Part shown: piece after piece, positions 14,856-24,291 of the stretch | How positions within the stretch are numbered: the first letter of the stretch is position 1 | How the letters are laid out: every line of letters begins with the position of its first letter | Assembly (NCBI GenBank): GCA_009377585.1 | Contig: WHTS01000005.1 | Coordinates: 48,725 to 112,724 of the forward strand | Direction: 5' to 3' | Length of the DNA stretch: 64,000 nucleotides | From: Betaproteobacteria bacterium | Lineage (GTDB): Bacteria; Pseudomonadota; Gammaproteobacteria; Burkholderiales; WYBJ01 | Notes under the pieces: generated by a model | What the model was told of the DNA's origin: nothing | Seen by the model: only the letters and a program-made list of their open reading frames with translations | Databases searched by the model: none | Made by a program: the position numbers and the translations under genes

Positions 14856-17829
14856 GCAATGCCTCGCCCGAATCGCCGACGAAACGCGGCGCGGTCAATG
14901 TCACCTTCGCGCAACCCGAAGCGAGCGGCGCGTATAGCGTCTCGCCGATGCGGGCGATTCCGGCCTCGACCAGGGCGAGCGCGATCGAGCGCCCGCAGGT
15001 GGGACTGAAATAGCTCGAGGTCACGTAGCCGAGCATCGGCACGGGCTCCTTCGGAATCGGCAGCAGCGCCCGCGGCTCGGCGATGAGCTGGGTGCCTTCG
15101 GCCAGCACCTCGTTCGGGTTTTCGGTCAGGACGCCTACCAGCTGGCGCCGATCGGTGCGGCGCGCATCCGGCCGCGCCAACGAACGCTTGCCGATGAAGA
15201 ACTTGTCGCTCGCCACCAGCCGGTCGAGCCCCAGGTCGATGGGAGTCACGGCGCCGTCGGTCTCCTGACCGACGATGATGAAGCCCTTCTCCGCGCGCAG
15301 CGCGTGCATCGCCTCGGTGCCGTAGGGCGTGATATCGAAGCGCTCTCCCGCACCCATGAGCGTCGTCCACAGCTCGTAACCGCGGCCGGCCGGCACGGCG
15401 ATCTCGTAGCCCAACCCGCCGGCGAAGCTCAGGCGGAAGACGCGCGCCGCGATGCCGGCCACTTCGCCGGTTCGCACCGACATGAACGGCATGGCGCGAA
15501 CATCGATGTTGCAAAGAGGCGCCAGCAGCTCCGCGCTGCGCGGCCCGCTCAAGGCGATCTGCGCATACTGCTCGGTCACCGACGTGCAGTACGCTCGCAG
15601 CATCGGCCATTCGGTCTGCAGCCATTCCTCCAGCCACGCCAGCACGCGTGCAGCGCCTCCGGTCGTTGTCGTCAGTACGAAATGCTGCTCGGCCAGGCGC
15701 GCGATCACCCCGTCGTCGAACACCATGCCATCCTGCCCGAGCATCATCCCGTAGCGGCAACGCCCGATCGCCAGCGAGCGCACGGGGTTGCAATAGATGC
15801 GATCCAGAAACTCGGCCGCGTCCGGACCTTGCACGTCGATCTTGCCGAGCGTGGCTGCGTCCAGTATTCCGACGGCGCGTCGCACCGCCAGGCATTCGCG
15901 CTGCACGGCCGCGTGCATGGCTTCGCCGGCGCGCGGGTAGTACCAGGCGCGCTTCCACTGGCCGACATCCTCGAACACCGCGCCACGACGCTGATGCCAT
16001 TCGTGCAGCGGCGTTTTGCGCACCGGATCGGACAATTCACCCGCGTCCATGCCCGCGATGGCGCCGAAGCTCACGGGCTGGTAGGGCGGCCGGAACGTTG
16101 TCGTTCCGATCGCGCTCGCGCCTTCACCGCGGATCTCGGCCAGAATCGCGACCACGTTGGCATTGCCGGTCTTGCCCTGGTCCACGCCCATGCCGGCCGT
16201 CGTGTAGCGCTTCAGATGCTCGATCGCATCGTAGCCCTCGCGCGCCGCGAGCGCGACGTCGGCCAGCGTCACATCGCTTTGGAGGTCGACGAACTGCTTG
16301 CGCCGCGATGCGCGGCTGCCGCGGTGCGCAAGTTGCACTTCGGCCGCCGCCGCCTCGGGCTCGCTCACTTGCGGCATCTCGGGCGTGCGCGCGTCGCCGA
16401 ACCCGCACGCCTGCGCGGCGGCGCTGCCTGCCGCGGATCCTTGCGCGAGTACGTCGTGTAGCGACCACGCCGCCTGTATGCTGCCCGCGCAGCGCACGGG
16501 TTGGGTCGCCTCGCCCGGCACGAAGGCGCCGGCACGCGCATCGAACCGCAGCCGGCCGCGCGCTTGCGAGAACAGATGCACGGCCGGGATCCAGCCGCCG
16601 CTCATCGCCACCAGGTCACACGGAATCTCGCGCACCGGCCCGCCGGCGAACGGCTGCACGTGCACCGCGCTCACCCGCATGCGTCCGTCGGCGGCCACGA
16701 TACGGTGGCCGGTAAGGACTTCGATGCCGCGCGCCCGCGCCTGCTGCGGCAGGAAGCCCGCCGCTTGCGCGCGCATATCGACCACCGCCACGGTGGCCAC
16801 ACCCGCGCTCGCCAGATCGAGCGCCGTGCGGTAGCCGTCGTCGCCGACGCTCGCGACCACCACACGCGCGCCGGCCGTAACGCCGAAGCGATTGAGGTAA
16901 CCGCGCACGGCACCGGCCAGCATGATTCCGGGTCGATCGTTAGCGGGGAAGACCAGCGCGCGCTCGATCGCACCGGTTGCGAGCACCACTTCGCGCGCGC
17001 GTATCTTCCATAGCCTTTGCCGCGGCGTGCGCGCCGCCGAGCGGGGCGACTCGAAGCGCTGGCAGGCGACGAGAAAATTGTGGTCGTAGTAGCCGCTCAC
17101 GATCGTGCGCGTGAGAAGGTGTACTTCGGGCGCCGCCAGCAGCTCGGCCATGACGCTCGCAACCCAGGCCAGCGCCGGATGGCCGTCGATGTCGTAGCGT
17201 TCCCACAGCAGTTGCCCGCCCGCTTCCGGCTGCTCGTCGGCGAGGATCACGCGCGCTCCGGTGCGTGCGGCGGCAAGCGCCGCGGCCAGCCCCGCCGGTC
17301 CCGCACCGACCACCAGCACATCGCAGTGGGCGTGCATGCGATCGTAGCGGTCCGGATCGGGCAGCTGCGGCGCGCGCCCGAGTCCCGCCATGCGGCGGAT
17401 GCCCTGCTCGTAGCGCATCCACATCGATGCCGGCCACATGAAGGTCTTGTAATAGAAACCGGCCGGCAGCAGCGGCGAGAGCACGTCGTTCAATGCGCCC
17501 AGATCGAATCCGAGCGAAGGCCAGCGGTTCTGGCTGTGTGCGATCAAGCCCTCGTAGAGCTCGACTTGCGTCGCGCGCACGTTGGGCTCGGTGAACGCGC
17601 CTTCTTCCAGCTGCACCAGCGCATTCGGCTCCTCCGCGCCCAGGGCGAGGATCCCGCGCGGCCGATGGTACTTGAAGCTGCGCCCGACCAAGTGCACGTC
17701 GTTGGCGAGCAAGGCGGAGGCGAGCGTATCGCCGGCGTAGCCCTCGTAGCGCCGGCCGTCGAATTCGAAGCGCAACGGGCGGCGCCGGTCGATCCGTCCG
17801 CCGGCGTCCGTCCGGTTAGGTTGGCTCAT
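14848..17829 (-). CDS. soxA: Sarcosine oxidase alpha subunit
   Basis: 993 aa, full length. Start at ATG 17829 (MSQPNRTDAGG), overlapping the end of soxD; the frame stays open far upstream but that part is the shadow of soxB/soxD. Domains in order: an N-terminal ferredoxin-like fold without cysteines (FEFDGRRYEGYAGDTLASAL, GRSFKYHRPRGI), an NAD/FAD-binding oxidoreductase domain (CDVLVVGAGPAGLAAALA, EQPEAGGQLLWERY), and a C-terminal GcvT-like tetrahydrofolate-binding domain (DAATLGKIDVQGPDA, LGRDRLVASDKFFIGK-type region). It oxidises the imine intermediate and yields 5,10-methylene-THF from sarcosine. Confidence 0.95.
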   Translation of the reverse strand: MSQPNRTDAGGRIDRRRPLRFEFDGRRYEGYAGDTLASALLANDVHLVGRSFKYHRPRGILALGAEEPNALVQLEEGAFTEPNVRATQVELYEGLIAHSQNRWPSLGFDLGALNDVLSPLLPAGFYYKTFMWPASMWMRYEQGIRRMAGLGRAPQLPDPDRYDRMHAHCDVLVVGAGPAGLAAALAAARTGARVILADEQPEAGGQLLWERYDIDGHPALAWVASVMAELLAAPEVHLLTRTIVSGYYDHNFLVACQRFESPRSAARTPRQRLWKIRAREVVLATGAIERALVFPANDRPGIMLAGAVRGYLNRFGVTAGARVVVASVGDDGYRTALDLASAGVATVAVVDMRAQAAGFLPQQARARGIEVLTGHRIVAADGRMRVSAVHVQPFAGGPVREIPCDLVAMSGGWIPAVHLFSQARGRLRFDARAGAFVPGEATQPVRCAGSIQAAWSLHDVLAQGSAAGSAAAQACGFGDARTPEMPQVSEPEAAAAEVQLAHRGSRASRRKQFVDLQSDVTLADVALAAREGYDAIEHLKRYTTAGMGVDQGKTGNANVVAILAEIRGEGASAIGTTTFRPPYQPVSFGAIAGMDAGELSDPVRKTPLHEWHQRRGAVFEDVGQWKRAWYYPRAGEAMHAAVQRECLAVRRAVGILDAATLGKIDVQGPDAAEFLDRIYCNPVRSLAIGRCRYGMMLGQDGMVFDDGVIARLAEQHFVLTTTTGGAARVLAWLEEWLQTEWPMLRAYCTSVTEQYAQIALSGPRSAELLAPLCNIDVRAMPFMSVRTGEVAGIAARVFRLSFAGGLGYEIAVPAGRGYELWTTLMGAGERFDITPYGTEAMHALRAEKGFIIVGQETDGAVTPIDLGLDRLVASDKFFIGKRSLARPDARRTDRRQLVGVLTENPNEVLAEGTQLIAEPRALLPIPKEPVPMLGYVTSSYFSPTCGRSIALALVEAGIARIGETLYAPLASGCAKVTLTAPRFVGDSGEALHG

Positions 17830-18106
17830 CGGGCAGTTGCGGCGGCGGCGAGCCGGCCGGGTAGACAGCGAGGATGCGCTCGGTCGCCGTATCGCGCACC
17901 GCGTTGAACCAGCGCCGGCAACCGTGCGTGTGCACCCAGCGCTCGCGGTGCCGGCCCTTGGGGTTGGTGCGCATGAAGAGGTAATCGGCCCAGGCGGCGT
18001 CGGGCAATTGCTCGGCGTCGGATGGAAGCGCGACGTGCGCCTCGCCACCGTAGCCGAACTCGGTTTCGTCGCGCGGGCCGCACCACGGGCAGGCGATGCG
18101 CAGCAT
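17816..18106 (-). CDS. soxD: Sarcosine oxidase delta subunit
   Basis: 96 aa from ATG 18106. A zinc-binding small subunit: MLRIACPWCGPRDETEF supplies two cysteines and HTHGCRRWFNAVRDT a His/Cys pair. SoxD is needed for assembly of the alpha-beta-gamma-delta complex. It starts 1 bp after the soxB stop and its last 14 bp overlap soxA. Confidence 0.93.
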   Translation of the reverse strand: MLRIACPWCGPRDETEFGYGGEAHVALPSDAEQLPDAAWADYLFMRTNPKGRHRERWVHTHGCRRWFNAVRDTATERILAVYPAGSPPPQLPDEPT

Positions 18107-18107
18107 G

Positions 18108-19358
18108 TCAGTGCGCGACGGCCGCCGCGCCGTGCTCGTCCACGAGCGCGCCACTGGTGAAGCGTTCGAGCGCAAACGGGGCCGCGAGCGGGTGCGGCTG
18201 GTCGCGCGCGATGGTATGGGCGAAGACGTGCCCCGAGCCGGGTGTCGCCTTGAATCCGCCCGTGCCCCAGCCGCAATTGAAGTAAAGCCCCTGCACCGGC
18301 GTCTTCGAGATGATCGGGCTCGCATCGGGGCAGACGTCGACGATGCCGGCCCATTGCCGCATGAGCCTCAGGCGCCGGAACGACGGGAACAGTTCCACCA
18401 GCGCGCTCACGCTCGCCTCGATCACCGGAAAGCTGCCGCGCTGCGAGTACGACGTGTACGGATCGATCCCCGCGCCCACGACCAGCTCGCCCTTGTCCGA
18501 CTGGCTCACGTAGACGTGCACGGCGTTGGACATCACCACCGTGTCGAGGACCGGCTTGATCGGCTCGGAGACGAACGCCTGCAGCGGATGGCTCTCGATC
18601 GGCAGGCGGATCCCGGCCATCGCCGCGAGCACGCTGGCGTGCCCGGCGACCACCACGCCGACCTTGGGCGCAGCGATGAGCCCGCGCGTCGTTTCCACCC
18701 CGACGATGCGCCGATCCTCGTGCCGGATCGCGGTCACCTCGCAGTTCTGGATGATGTCCACGCCAGCCGTATCGGCCGCACGCGCATAGCCCCACACGAC
18801 CGCGTCATGCCGGGCCGTGCCGCCGCGGCGCTGCAGCGAAGCGCCGAGGATCGGATAGCGCGCGTGCGGATCGCAATCGAGCGGGGGCACCAGCCGCTTC
18901 ACTTGCGCGGTCGACAAGATCTCGGAGTCGATTGCGTTCAGCCGGTTCGCGTTCACGCGCCGCGCGAGCTCGCGCAGATCGTGCTGGTTGTGCGCGAGGT
19001 TGAGCACGCCGCGCTGGCTGAACATGACGTTGAAGTTGAGCGTGCGCGCGAGACGCTCCCACAGCTTCAACGAATGCTCGTACAGGTGCGCGCTCGCATC
19101 CCACAGATAGTTGGAGCGCACGATGGTCGTGTTGCGCCCGCTGTTGCCCAGGCCGATCAGACCGCGCTCGAGCACCGCGACATTGCGAATGCCGTGCTCC
19201 GTGGCGAGGTAATACGCGGTCGCGAGCCCGTGCCCGCCGCCGCCGACGATCACCACGTCGTAGCTGCGGCGCGGCTCGGGGCTGCGCCAGGCGCGCTGCC
19301 AGTTCTCGTGGTACGAAAACGCGTTGCGCGCGAGCGCGAATATCGAATAGCGGTTCAA
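18108..19358 (-). CDS. soxB: Sarcosine oxidase beta subunit
   Basis: 416 aa. FAD-dependent DAO-type subunit: [20 protein letters not shown] is the GxGxxG ADP-binding motif, [14 protein letters not shown] follows, and [19 protein letters not shown] holds the histidine that covalently attaches FMN in this family. The C-terminal [20 protein letters not shown] closes the FAD site. It performs the primary oxidation of sarcosine (N-methylglycine) in the cytosol. First gene of soxBDAG; no glyA, folD or purU is adjacent, unlike many rhizobial clusters. Confidence 0.95.
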   Translation of the reverse strand: MNRYSIFALARNAFSYHENWQRAWRSPEPRRSYDVVIVGGGGHGLATAYYLATEHGIRNVAVLERGLIGLGNSGRNTTIVRSNYLWDASAHLYEHSLKLWERLARTLNFNVMFSQRGVLNLAHNQHDLRELARRVNANRLNAIDSEILSTAQVKRLVPPLDCDPHARYPILGASLQRRGGTARHDAVVWGYARAADTAGVDIIQNCEVTAIRHEDRRIVGVETTRGLIAAPKVGVVVAGHASVLAAMAGIRLPIESHPLQAFVSEPIKPVLDTVVMSNAVHVYVSQSDKGELVVGAGIDPYTSYSQRGSFPVIEASVSALVELFPSFRRLRLMRQWAGIVDVCPDASPIISKTPVQGLYFNCGWGTGGFKATPGSGHVFAHTIARDQPHPLAAPFALERFTSGALVDEHGAAAVAH

Positions 19359-19411
19359 GGGGTCGGATCAGCCGGGGAGCCGCTGCGATTATAGCCAGGC
19401 GATCGCCGCGT

Positions 19412-20059
19412 TCAGCGCACGCGGTAGCGCAGGCACCAGAAGTAGGTGAGGCTGCGCAGCTCCACGGCCATGCCGAAGCGCATGGCCCAGGCGATCAGCT
19501 CGTCGGCGTTCGGAAAATTCTTCAGCACTTCATAGCGTGCACCGCTTTCGAGCGTGCGCGCCTGGTAGGTATTGCCGCCGGCATCCGTGCGCACCAAGGG
19601 CGTGCTGTTGCCTTCGACATACGTGTTGTCCGCGAACAACACGGCCGCGCCGGGCTCGAGCTGCTCATGGACGTTGCGCAGAAACGCTTCGATCCGGTCC
19701 TTCGGAATGTGCGACCACCAGAACGTGCAGAGCGCACCGGAGTACGGACGAGCAGGTCTGCCGAGCTCATAGGCATCGCCCACCCGGAAGGACGCATTGG
19801 GAATTGCCTTGGCGCGAGCCCATTCGAGGGTCTCCTCGTTCGCGTCGATGCCCTGAAGCGAACGCGCCCGGCGCGCGGCGCAGGCACTGAAATAGCCCGT
19901 GCCGCAGGCGATGTCCAGCACGTCGCGGCCGGCGAGCGCGTCTTCGATCGTCGCTCGTAGCGCCTGCAGGTCGGACTGGCGTTCGGGCCGCTGGTAGATG
20001 CGCTCGTATTCCTGCGCGCGTCTTGCGTAGTACTGCTCCATGTCGCGGGTCGTTTCCAT
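19412..20059 (-). CDS. Class I SAM-dependent methyltransferase
   Basis: 215 aa from ATG 20059 with GGAGG upstream. Opens METTRDMEQYYARRAQEYERIYQ, a common start of small Methyltransf_11/25 enzymes; motif I is DVLDIACGTGYFS, acid GIDANEE, post-I LCTFWWSHIP and AAVLFADN. Substrate unknown. It lies between soxB and queG on the same strand with ~50-100 bp gaps and may be independent. The in-frame extension to 20575 is a shadow of queG. Confidence 0.88.
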   Translation of the reverse strand: METTRDMEQYYARRAQEYERIYQRPERQSDLQALRATIEDALAGRDVLDIACGTGYFSACAARRARSLQGIDANEETLEWARAKAIPNASFRVGDAYELGRPARPYSGALCTFWWSHIPKDRIEAFLRNVHEQLEPGAAVLFADNTYVEGNSTPLVRTDAGGNTYQARTLESGARYEVLKNFPNADELIAWAMRFGMAVELRSLTYFWCLRYRVR

Positions 20060-20156
20060 GACGGCCTCCCCGGTGGCTCGACCCATGATACGCCGCAGCC
20101 CACCAGGCGAGAGCCCGCCAATTCGGTCGTGGTGCGGGGTCGTGGTGCGGCAACCG

Positions 20157-21242
20157 TCATGCGCGCTCGCCGTGCCGCGCGAGCGCCCAGGCCACATGCT
20201 CGCGCACGAGCGCCGACGGGTCGTCGAGGCGCGCGCGCAACGCCGCGACCGCGCGCGCTCGATCGCGAGCGTTGCCCAGCCCGGTCGCGAGATTGCGCAA
20301 CCAGCGTTCGTAGCCAATGCGGCGGATGGCGCTGCCCGCCAGCCGAGTCTCGAACTGCTCGCGTGTCCAGCCGAACAAGTCCGCCAGCGTGGCGTCGTCG
20401 AGCCCGTTGCGCACGGCGAAGTCCGGCTCGGCGCTCGGCCGGGCATACTTGTTCCACGGACAAACAAGCTGGCAATCGTCGCAACCGTAGACACGGTTGC
20501 CGATGGCGGCGCGAAACTGCTCCGGGATGGCGCCGCGATGCTCGATCGTGAGATATGAGACGCAGCGCGTTGCATCGAGCAGGTAAGGAGCGACGATCGC
20601 CTGGGTCGGGCAAACGTCCAGGCAGCGGGTGCACGAACCGCAATGCTCGCCCACCGGCTGGTCGGGCGGCAGCGGCAGGTCGGTGAAGATCTCGCCCAGG
20701 AAGTAGTACGAGCCGGCGTCGCGCGAGAGCAGCAGCGTATGCTTGCCGCGCCAGCCGAGTCCCGCCTGGCGTGCGAGCTCCACTTCCATCACCGGCGCGC
20801 TATCGGTGAACACGCGGTAGGCGAACGGCTCGACGGCCGCCTGGATGCGCTGCGCCAGATGCTCCAGGCGCTGGCGCAGGACCTTGTGGTAGTCGCGTCC
20901 CAAGGCATAGCGGGAGACGTAGGCCCGATCCGCATCGGCCAGCACCGCGGCGCTGTCGCGCGCCTGCGGGTCGCGATAATCCAGGCGGGCGGTTATGACG
21001 CTGACGGTGCCGGAGACGAGCTCCGCGGGCCGGGCGCGCCGGGCGCCGTGCCGGGCCATATAATCCATCTCGCCGTGAAAGCCGCGCGCGAGCCATTCGA
21101 GCAGGCGCGGCTCGGCAGCCGAGAGGTCGACGCCCGCGATCCCGAGCGCCTGGAATCCCAGCTCCCGGCCCCATTGCTTGATTCTCTCGGCAAGGCGTAT
21201 TCCGTCCACCCGGCCGCGCGAGGCATCGGCTTGCACGCTCAT
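20157..21242 (-). CDS. queG: Epoxyqueuosine reductase
   Basis: 361 aa. QueG reduces epoxyqueuosine to queuosine in tRNA wobble position 34, using cobalamin and two [4Fe-4S] clusters. Two ferredoxin-type cysteine sets are visible, CGSCTRCLDVCPTQA and CDDCQLVCPWN, preceded by the YALGRDYHKVLRQRL and VFTDSAPVMEVELARQAGLGWRGKHTLLL signatures. A HEAT-like C-terminal repeat (LREHVAWALARH type) completes it. The start overlaps the divergent tsaE start by about 12 bp, so both promoters lie within coding DNA. Confidence 0.95.
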   Translation of the reverse strand: MSVQADASRGRVDGIRLAERIKQWGRELGFQALGIAGVDLSAAEPRLLEWLARGFHGEMDYMARHGARRARPAELVSGTVSVITARLDYRDPQARDSAAVLADADRAYVSRYALGRDYHKVLRQRLEHLAQRIQAAVEPFAYRVFTDSAPVMEVELARQAGLGWRGKHTLLLSRDAGSYYFLGEIFTDLPLPPDQPVGEHCGSCTRCLDVCPTQAIVAPYLLDATRCVSYLTIEHRGAIPEQFRAAIGNRVYGCDDCQLVCPWNKYARPSAEPDFAVRNGLDDATLADLFGWTREQFETRLAGSAIRRIGYERWLRNLATGLGNARDRARAVAALRARLDDPSALVREHVAWALARHGERA

Positions 21243-21722
21243 TCCGGCTCCACTTCCCGCCCCAGCGTATCACGCAGCCTGCCCGACGAAGCGGCCACGG
21301 CGGCGTTGGGCGCCGCGCTCGGCCACGCTCTCGAGCCGGGAATGAACGTCTACCTGCACGGCGACCTGGGCGCGGGCAAGACCACGCTGGTGCGCGGCCT
21401 TTTGCGCGGGCTTGGCTATACAGGCAAGGTCAAGAGTCCCACCTATACCCTGGTTGAACTTTACGAAGTTTCGAGGTTATACTTCTATCACTTTGATTTT
21501 TATCGCCTCGAACGCGACCAGGATTGGATCGATGCGGGCTTTCTCGAATACTTTGGCGGAGCCGCGATCTGCCTGGTCGAATGGCCGGAGAAAGCGGCGG
21601 CAACCTTGCCGCCCGCCGATGTGGACGTTCACCTGTCCCTGGCGCCCGCAGTCGGACGCGATGCGCTCCTCACCGCAGTCAGCGCTGCGGGGCGCCGATG
21701 CCTGACCGCGCTCGGCCCTTAG
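21231..21722 (+). CDS. tsaE: tRNA threonylcarbamoyladenosine biosynthesis ATPase TsaE
   Basis: 163 aa if translation starts at TTG 21231; CTG around 21279 is an alternative and no ATG is available near the domain start. The P-loop is HGDLGAGKTTLVRGLL, followed by the family signatures VKSPTYTLVELY, YHFDFYRL, DAGFLEYF and CLVEWPEKA. TsaE is the essential ATPase of the t6A tRNA-modification complex. Its last 25 bp overlap the start of amiC, the standard proteobacterial tsaE-amiC pair. Confidence 0.92.
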   Translation: MHAHSGSTSRPSVSRSLPDEAATAALGAALGHALEPGMNVYLHGDLGAGKTTLVRGLLRGLGYTGKVKSPTYTLVELYEVSRLYFYHFDFYRLERDQDWIDAGFLEYFGGAAICLVEWPEKAAATLPPADVDVHLSLAPAVGRDALLTAVSAAGRRCLTALGP

Positions 21723-23209
21723 CGCCCGCAGACACGCCGGCGATTTCGGGCGAAGGTGCGCGGTCGGATTCGCGCGCAGGCGCGCGGTCGGATTCGCGCG
21801 CAGGCGCGCGGTCGCTTGCCGTTGCGGCGACCCATTCATCGCCATCCAAGCGCGAGCCGCTGCGCGCCAATCAGAGCTTCGGCGCCTCGCAGACAAGCCG
21901 GCCGGCGTGGCTCGGCTTCGCCGTGCTGATCGCGCTGCTGCTGGCGGCGCTCTATCCCAGCTTCGCGCTTTCGAGCACCGAGATCGCATCCACGCGCATG
22001 TGGCCGTCGCAGGAATACACGCGGGTGACGATCGAGTCCGCCTCGCACATCCGCTACTCGGTGTTCTCGGTGCCCGCCCCCGATCGTATCGTGCTCGATC
22101 TCGAAGGCGTGGCCGCGAGCCCGCACATCGATGCGCTGCCGGGCAAGGTCGCGGCCGACGATCCGTATGTCAAGTCGATCCGGATCGGGCGCTTCAAACC
22201 GACGGTGCTGCGCATCGTGTTCGATCTGAAGGACGAGGCGCGCGCCGAAGCGTTCGCGTTGACCCCGGTCGGCTCCTACGGGCATCGGCTGGTGATCGAC
22301 ATCTATCCGCTCAAACCGGTCGACCCGCTCATGGCGCTGGTACAGCAAAGCGAGCAACAGCAGGACGCTGCCGGGGGAACGCGCGAGCCGCCATCGGGTA
22401 GCGCCACGGTGCGCGTCACGCCCGTGTCGATCGATCCTTCGGCCGGCTCGCCGCCGCGCGCCGCGCCCGTCGATGCCCGGCCCATCGTCGTCGCCATCGA
22501 CGCCGGGCATGGCGGCGAGGATCCGGGCGCCATCGGGCCGCACGGCACTCATGAAAAGGACGTAACGCTCGCCATCGCGCGCAAGCTGCGCGATCTCGTC
22601 AATGCCGAGTCCGGCATGCGCGCATTCCTCACGCGCGACGGCGACTATTTCGTGCCGCTGCACACGCGCGTGCAGAAGGCCCGGCGCGTACAGGCGGATC
22701 TGTTCGTCTCGATCCACGCCGATGCGTTCATCAAGCCGCATGCGCGCGGCTCGTCGGTGTTCGCGCTATCCGAGCGCGGCGCAACCTCGGCTGCGGCGCA
22801 GTGGCTGGCCAAGCGCGAGAACGACGCCGACCTGATCGGCGGCATCAACCTCGATGTGCGCGACCCATACCTCAAACAGACCCTGCTCGACCTGTCGCAG
22901 ACCGCCCAGATCAACGACAGCCTCAAGCTCGGCCGTTCGGTGCTGGGCGAGCTCGGCGAGATCAATACGCTGCACAAGAACGCGGTCGAACAGGCCGGAT
23001 TCGCCGTGCTCAAGGCGCCCGACATTCCCTCGATCCTGGTCGAGACGGCGTTCATCACCAATCCGTCGGAGGAGCGGCGGCTGCGCAGCGGTGCCTATCA
23101 ACGGCGCATGGCCGCCGCCATCCTGGGTGGGCTCAAGCGCTATCTCGCCGCCAATCCGCCCCTCGCCCGCGGCCCGCGCATTGCCCAGACGGCACCCGCC
23201 GAGCGCTGA
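21698..23209 (+). CDS. amiC: N-acetylmuramoyl-L-alanine amidase (AmiC type)
   Basis: 503 aa. N-terminal cytosolic/low-complexity segment with an 8-residue duplication (GARSDSRA), a hydrophobic signal segment (about residues 68-88), an AMIN domain (TRVTIESASHIRYSVFSV ... VIDIYPL) and Amidase_3 (IVVAIDAGHGGEDPGAIG, HEKDVTLAIA, LFVSIHADAF, ILVETAFITNPSEE). The glutamate in VETAF and the two histidines are the zinc/catalytic residues. It splits septal peptidoglycan in the periplasm at cell separation, with the AMIN domain targeting it. The N-tail is unusually long before the signal; the real start may lie downstream of ATG 21698. Confidence 0.92.
   Translation: MPDRARPLAPADTPAISGEGARSDSRAGARSDSRAGARSLAVAATHSSPSKREPLRANQSFGASQTSRPAWLGFAVLIALLLAALYPSFALSSTEIASTRMWPSQEYTRVTIESASHIRYSVFSVPAPDRIVLDLEGVAASPHIDALPGKVAADDPYVKSIRIGRFKPTVLRIVFDLKDEARAEAFALTPVGSYGHRLVIDIYPLKPVDPLMALVQQSEQQQDAAGGTREPPSGSATVRVTPVSIDPSAGSPPRAAPVDARPIVVAIDAGHGGEDPGAIGPHGTHEKDVTLAIARKLRDLVNAESGMRAFLTRDGDYFVPLHTRVQKARRVQADLFVSIHADAFIKPHARGSSVFALSERGATSAAAQWLAKRENDADLIGGINLDVRDPYLKQTLLDLSQTAQINDSLKLGRSVLGELGEINTLHKNAVEQAGFAVLKAPDIPSILVETAFITNPSEERRLRSGAYQRRMAAAILGGLKRYLAANPPLARGPRIAQTAPAER
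21755..21814. repeat. 24-bp tandem duplication near the amiC start
   Basis: GGTGCGCGGTCGGATTCGCG-type 24-bp unit occurs twice (21755-21778, 21779-21802) plus a 12-bp partial third copy. It encodes G-A-R-S-D-S-R-A repeats upstream of the signal segment. Confidence 0.8.
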
Positions 23210-23357
23210 TCTCCCAAGGTTTGCACCCCCCCCCCTGCTTTGCGGTGACGACTGAATCGGCTGGATGTGGGCAAGCGCGCCGCCAGCGAAGGTTTGCAAC
23301 CCCCGCGGCTTTGCGGTAGCTTTCCGTCGGCATATCTCTCGAGCCGGCCGGAAAACG

Positions 23358-24188
23358 ATGCGAGGAGGAAAACTGCTGCGCTGCGCGGGGCTGCTGGCTG
23401 CTGCCGTGCTCGGCGGTTGCGCGGGCGTTGCCGAACGCCCTGAAGCGCCCCTGCCCTCCGCTGTTCCCGCCCGCAGCATCGCCGCCTTTTCGCTCGCGCA
23501 GCCCGGCGGCGAATGGCCCGGAGCGTGGCGCCCCTGGCGGCTGTCGCGCCTGAAAGAGCTCACGTCCTACCAGTTGGTCGACGACAACGGTTCGGTGGTG
23601 GTGAAGGCGATGTCTGCGGCATCGGCCTCGGGCCTGGTGCATCCGCTCGACATCGATGCGCGCGAGCTGCCGGTGCTGCAATGGCGCTGGAAAGTACCGC
23701 GGCTGATCGAGGGCGCGAACAATGCGCGCCGCAACGCCGAGGACGCGCCGGTGCGCGTGCTGCTCTCGTTCGACGGCGACATCGCCTCGCTGCCGCTCGA
23801 GGATCGCATGTTCTTCGATCGCGTCCGCGCCTTCACCGGCTACGACCCGCCCTATGCCACGCTCATGTACATCTGGGAGAACCAGGCCGCGCCGGGAGCG
23901 ATCATCCCCAATCCGCACAGCGGGCGCATCCGGATGATCGTGGCCGATAGCGGTTCCGCGCGCACCGGCACGTGGAAACTCGAATCGCGCAATGTGTACG
24001 AGGACTACAAGCGCGCGTTCGGCGCCGAGCCCGGCCGGATCAAGGCGATCGCCATCATGACCGACACCGACAATACCGGCGCTTCGGTCGAGGCGTACTA
24101 CGGCGATATCGCGTTCCTCAGCGCCGCCGAAGCACAGCGGATTTCGCTCTCGCCGCGCAAACGGGCCACGCGCCAGGCGAAGGAGTGA
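23358..24188 (+). CDS. DUF3047 lipoprotein
   Basis: 276 aa from ATG 23358. The leader LLAAAVLGGCAG has a good lipobox (LGGC), so it should be a lipid-anchored periplasmic or outer-membrane protein. The body shows SYQLVDDNGSVVVKAMS, LQWRWKVPRLI, DAPVRVLLSFDG, YATLMYIWENQ, RNVYEDYKRAFG and AIMTDTDNTG, the layout of DUF3047 (beta-sandwich, function unknown). Stand-alone gene, with a short poly-C tract 130 bp upstream. Confidence 0.85.
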   Translation: MRGGKLLRCAGLLAAAVLGGCAGVAERPEAPLPSAVPARSIAAFSLAQPGGEWPGAWRPWRLSRLKELTSYQLVDDNGSVVVKAMSAASASGLVHPLDIDARELPVLQWRWKVPRLIEGANNARRNAEDAPVRVLLSFDGDIASLPLEDRMFFDRVRAFTGYDPPYATLMYIWENQAAPGAIIPNPHSGRIRMIVADSGSARTGTWKLESRNVYEDYKRAFGAEPGRIKAIAIMTDTDNTGASVEAYYGDIAFLSAAEAQRISLSPRKRATRQAKE

Positions 24189-24291
24189 GCCTCGGTAAAG
24201 GGGACGCGCGACGCCTACGCGCTTCGAGGGTCCCTTCGCCAACGATCCCCGATCAACTTACGCTGCGTGGCTCCCGCGGGGGAAGCGTTGT

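Noticed and set aside
17830..18795. N-terminal extension of the soxA frame
   Set aside because: The extra ~320 residues are the shadow of soxB and soxD; soxA begins convincingly at ATG 17829.
24189..24291. Terminator after the DUF3047 gene
   Set aside because: AAGGGGAC and GTCCCTT could pair, but the loop is long and no T-run follows; evidence too weak.
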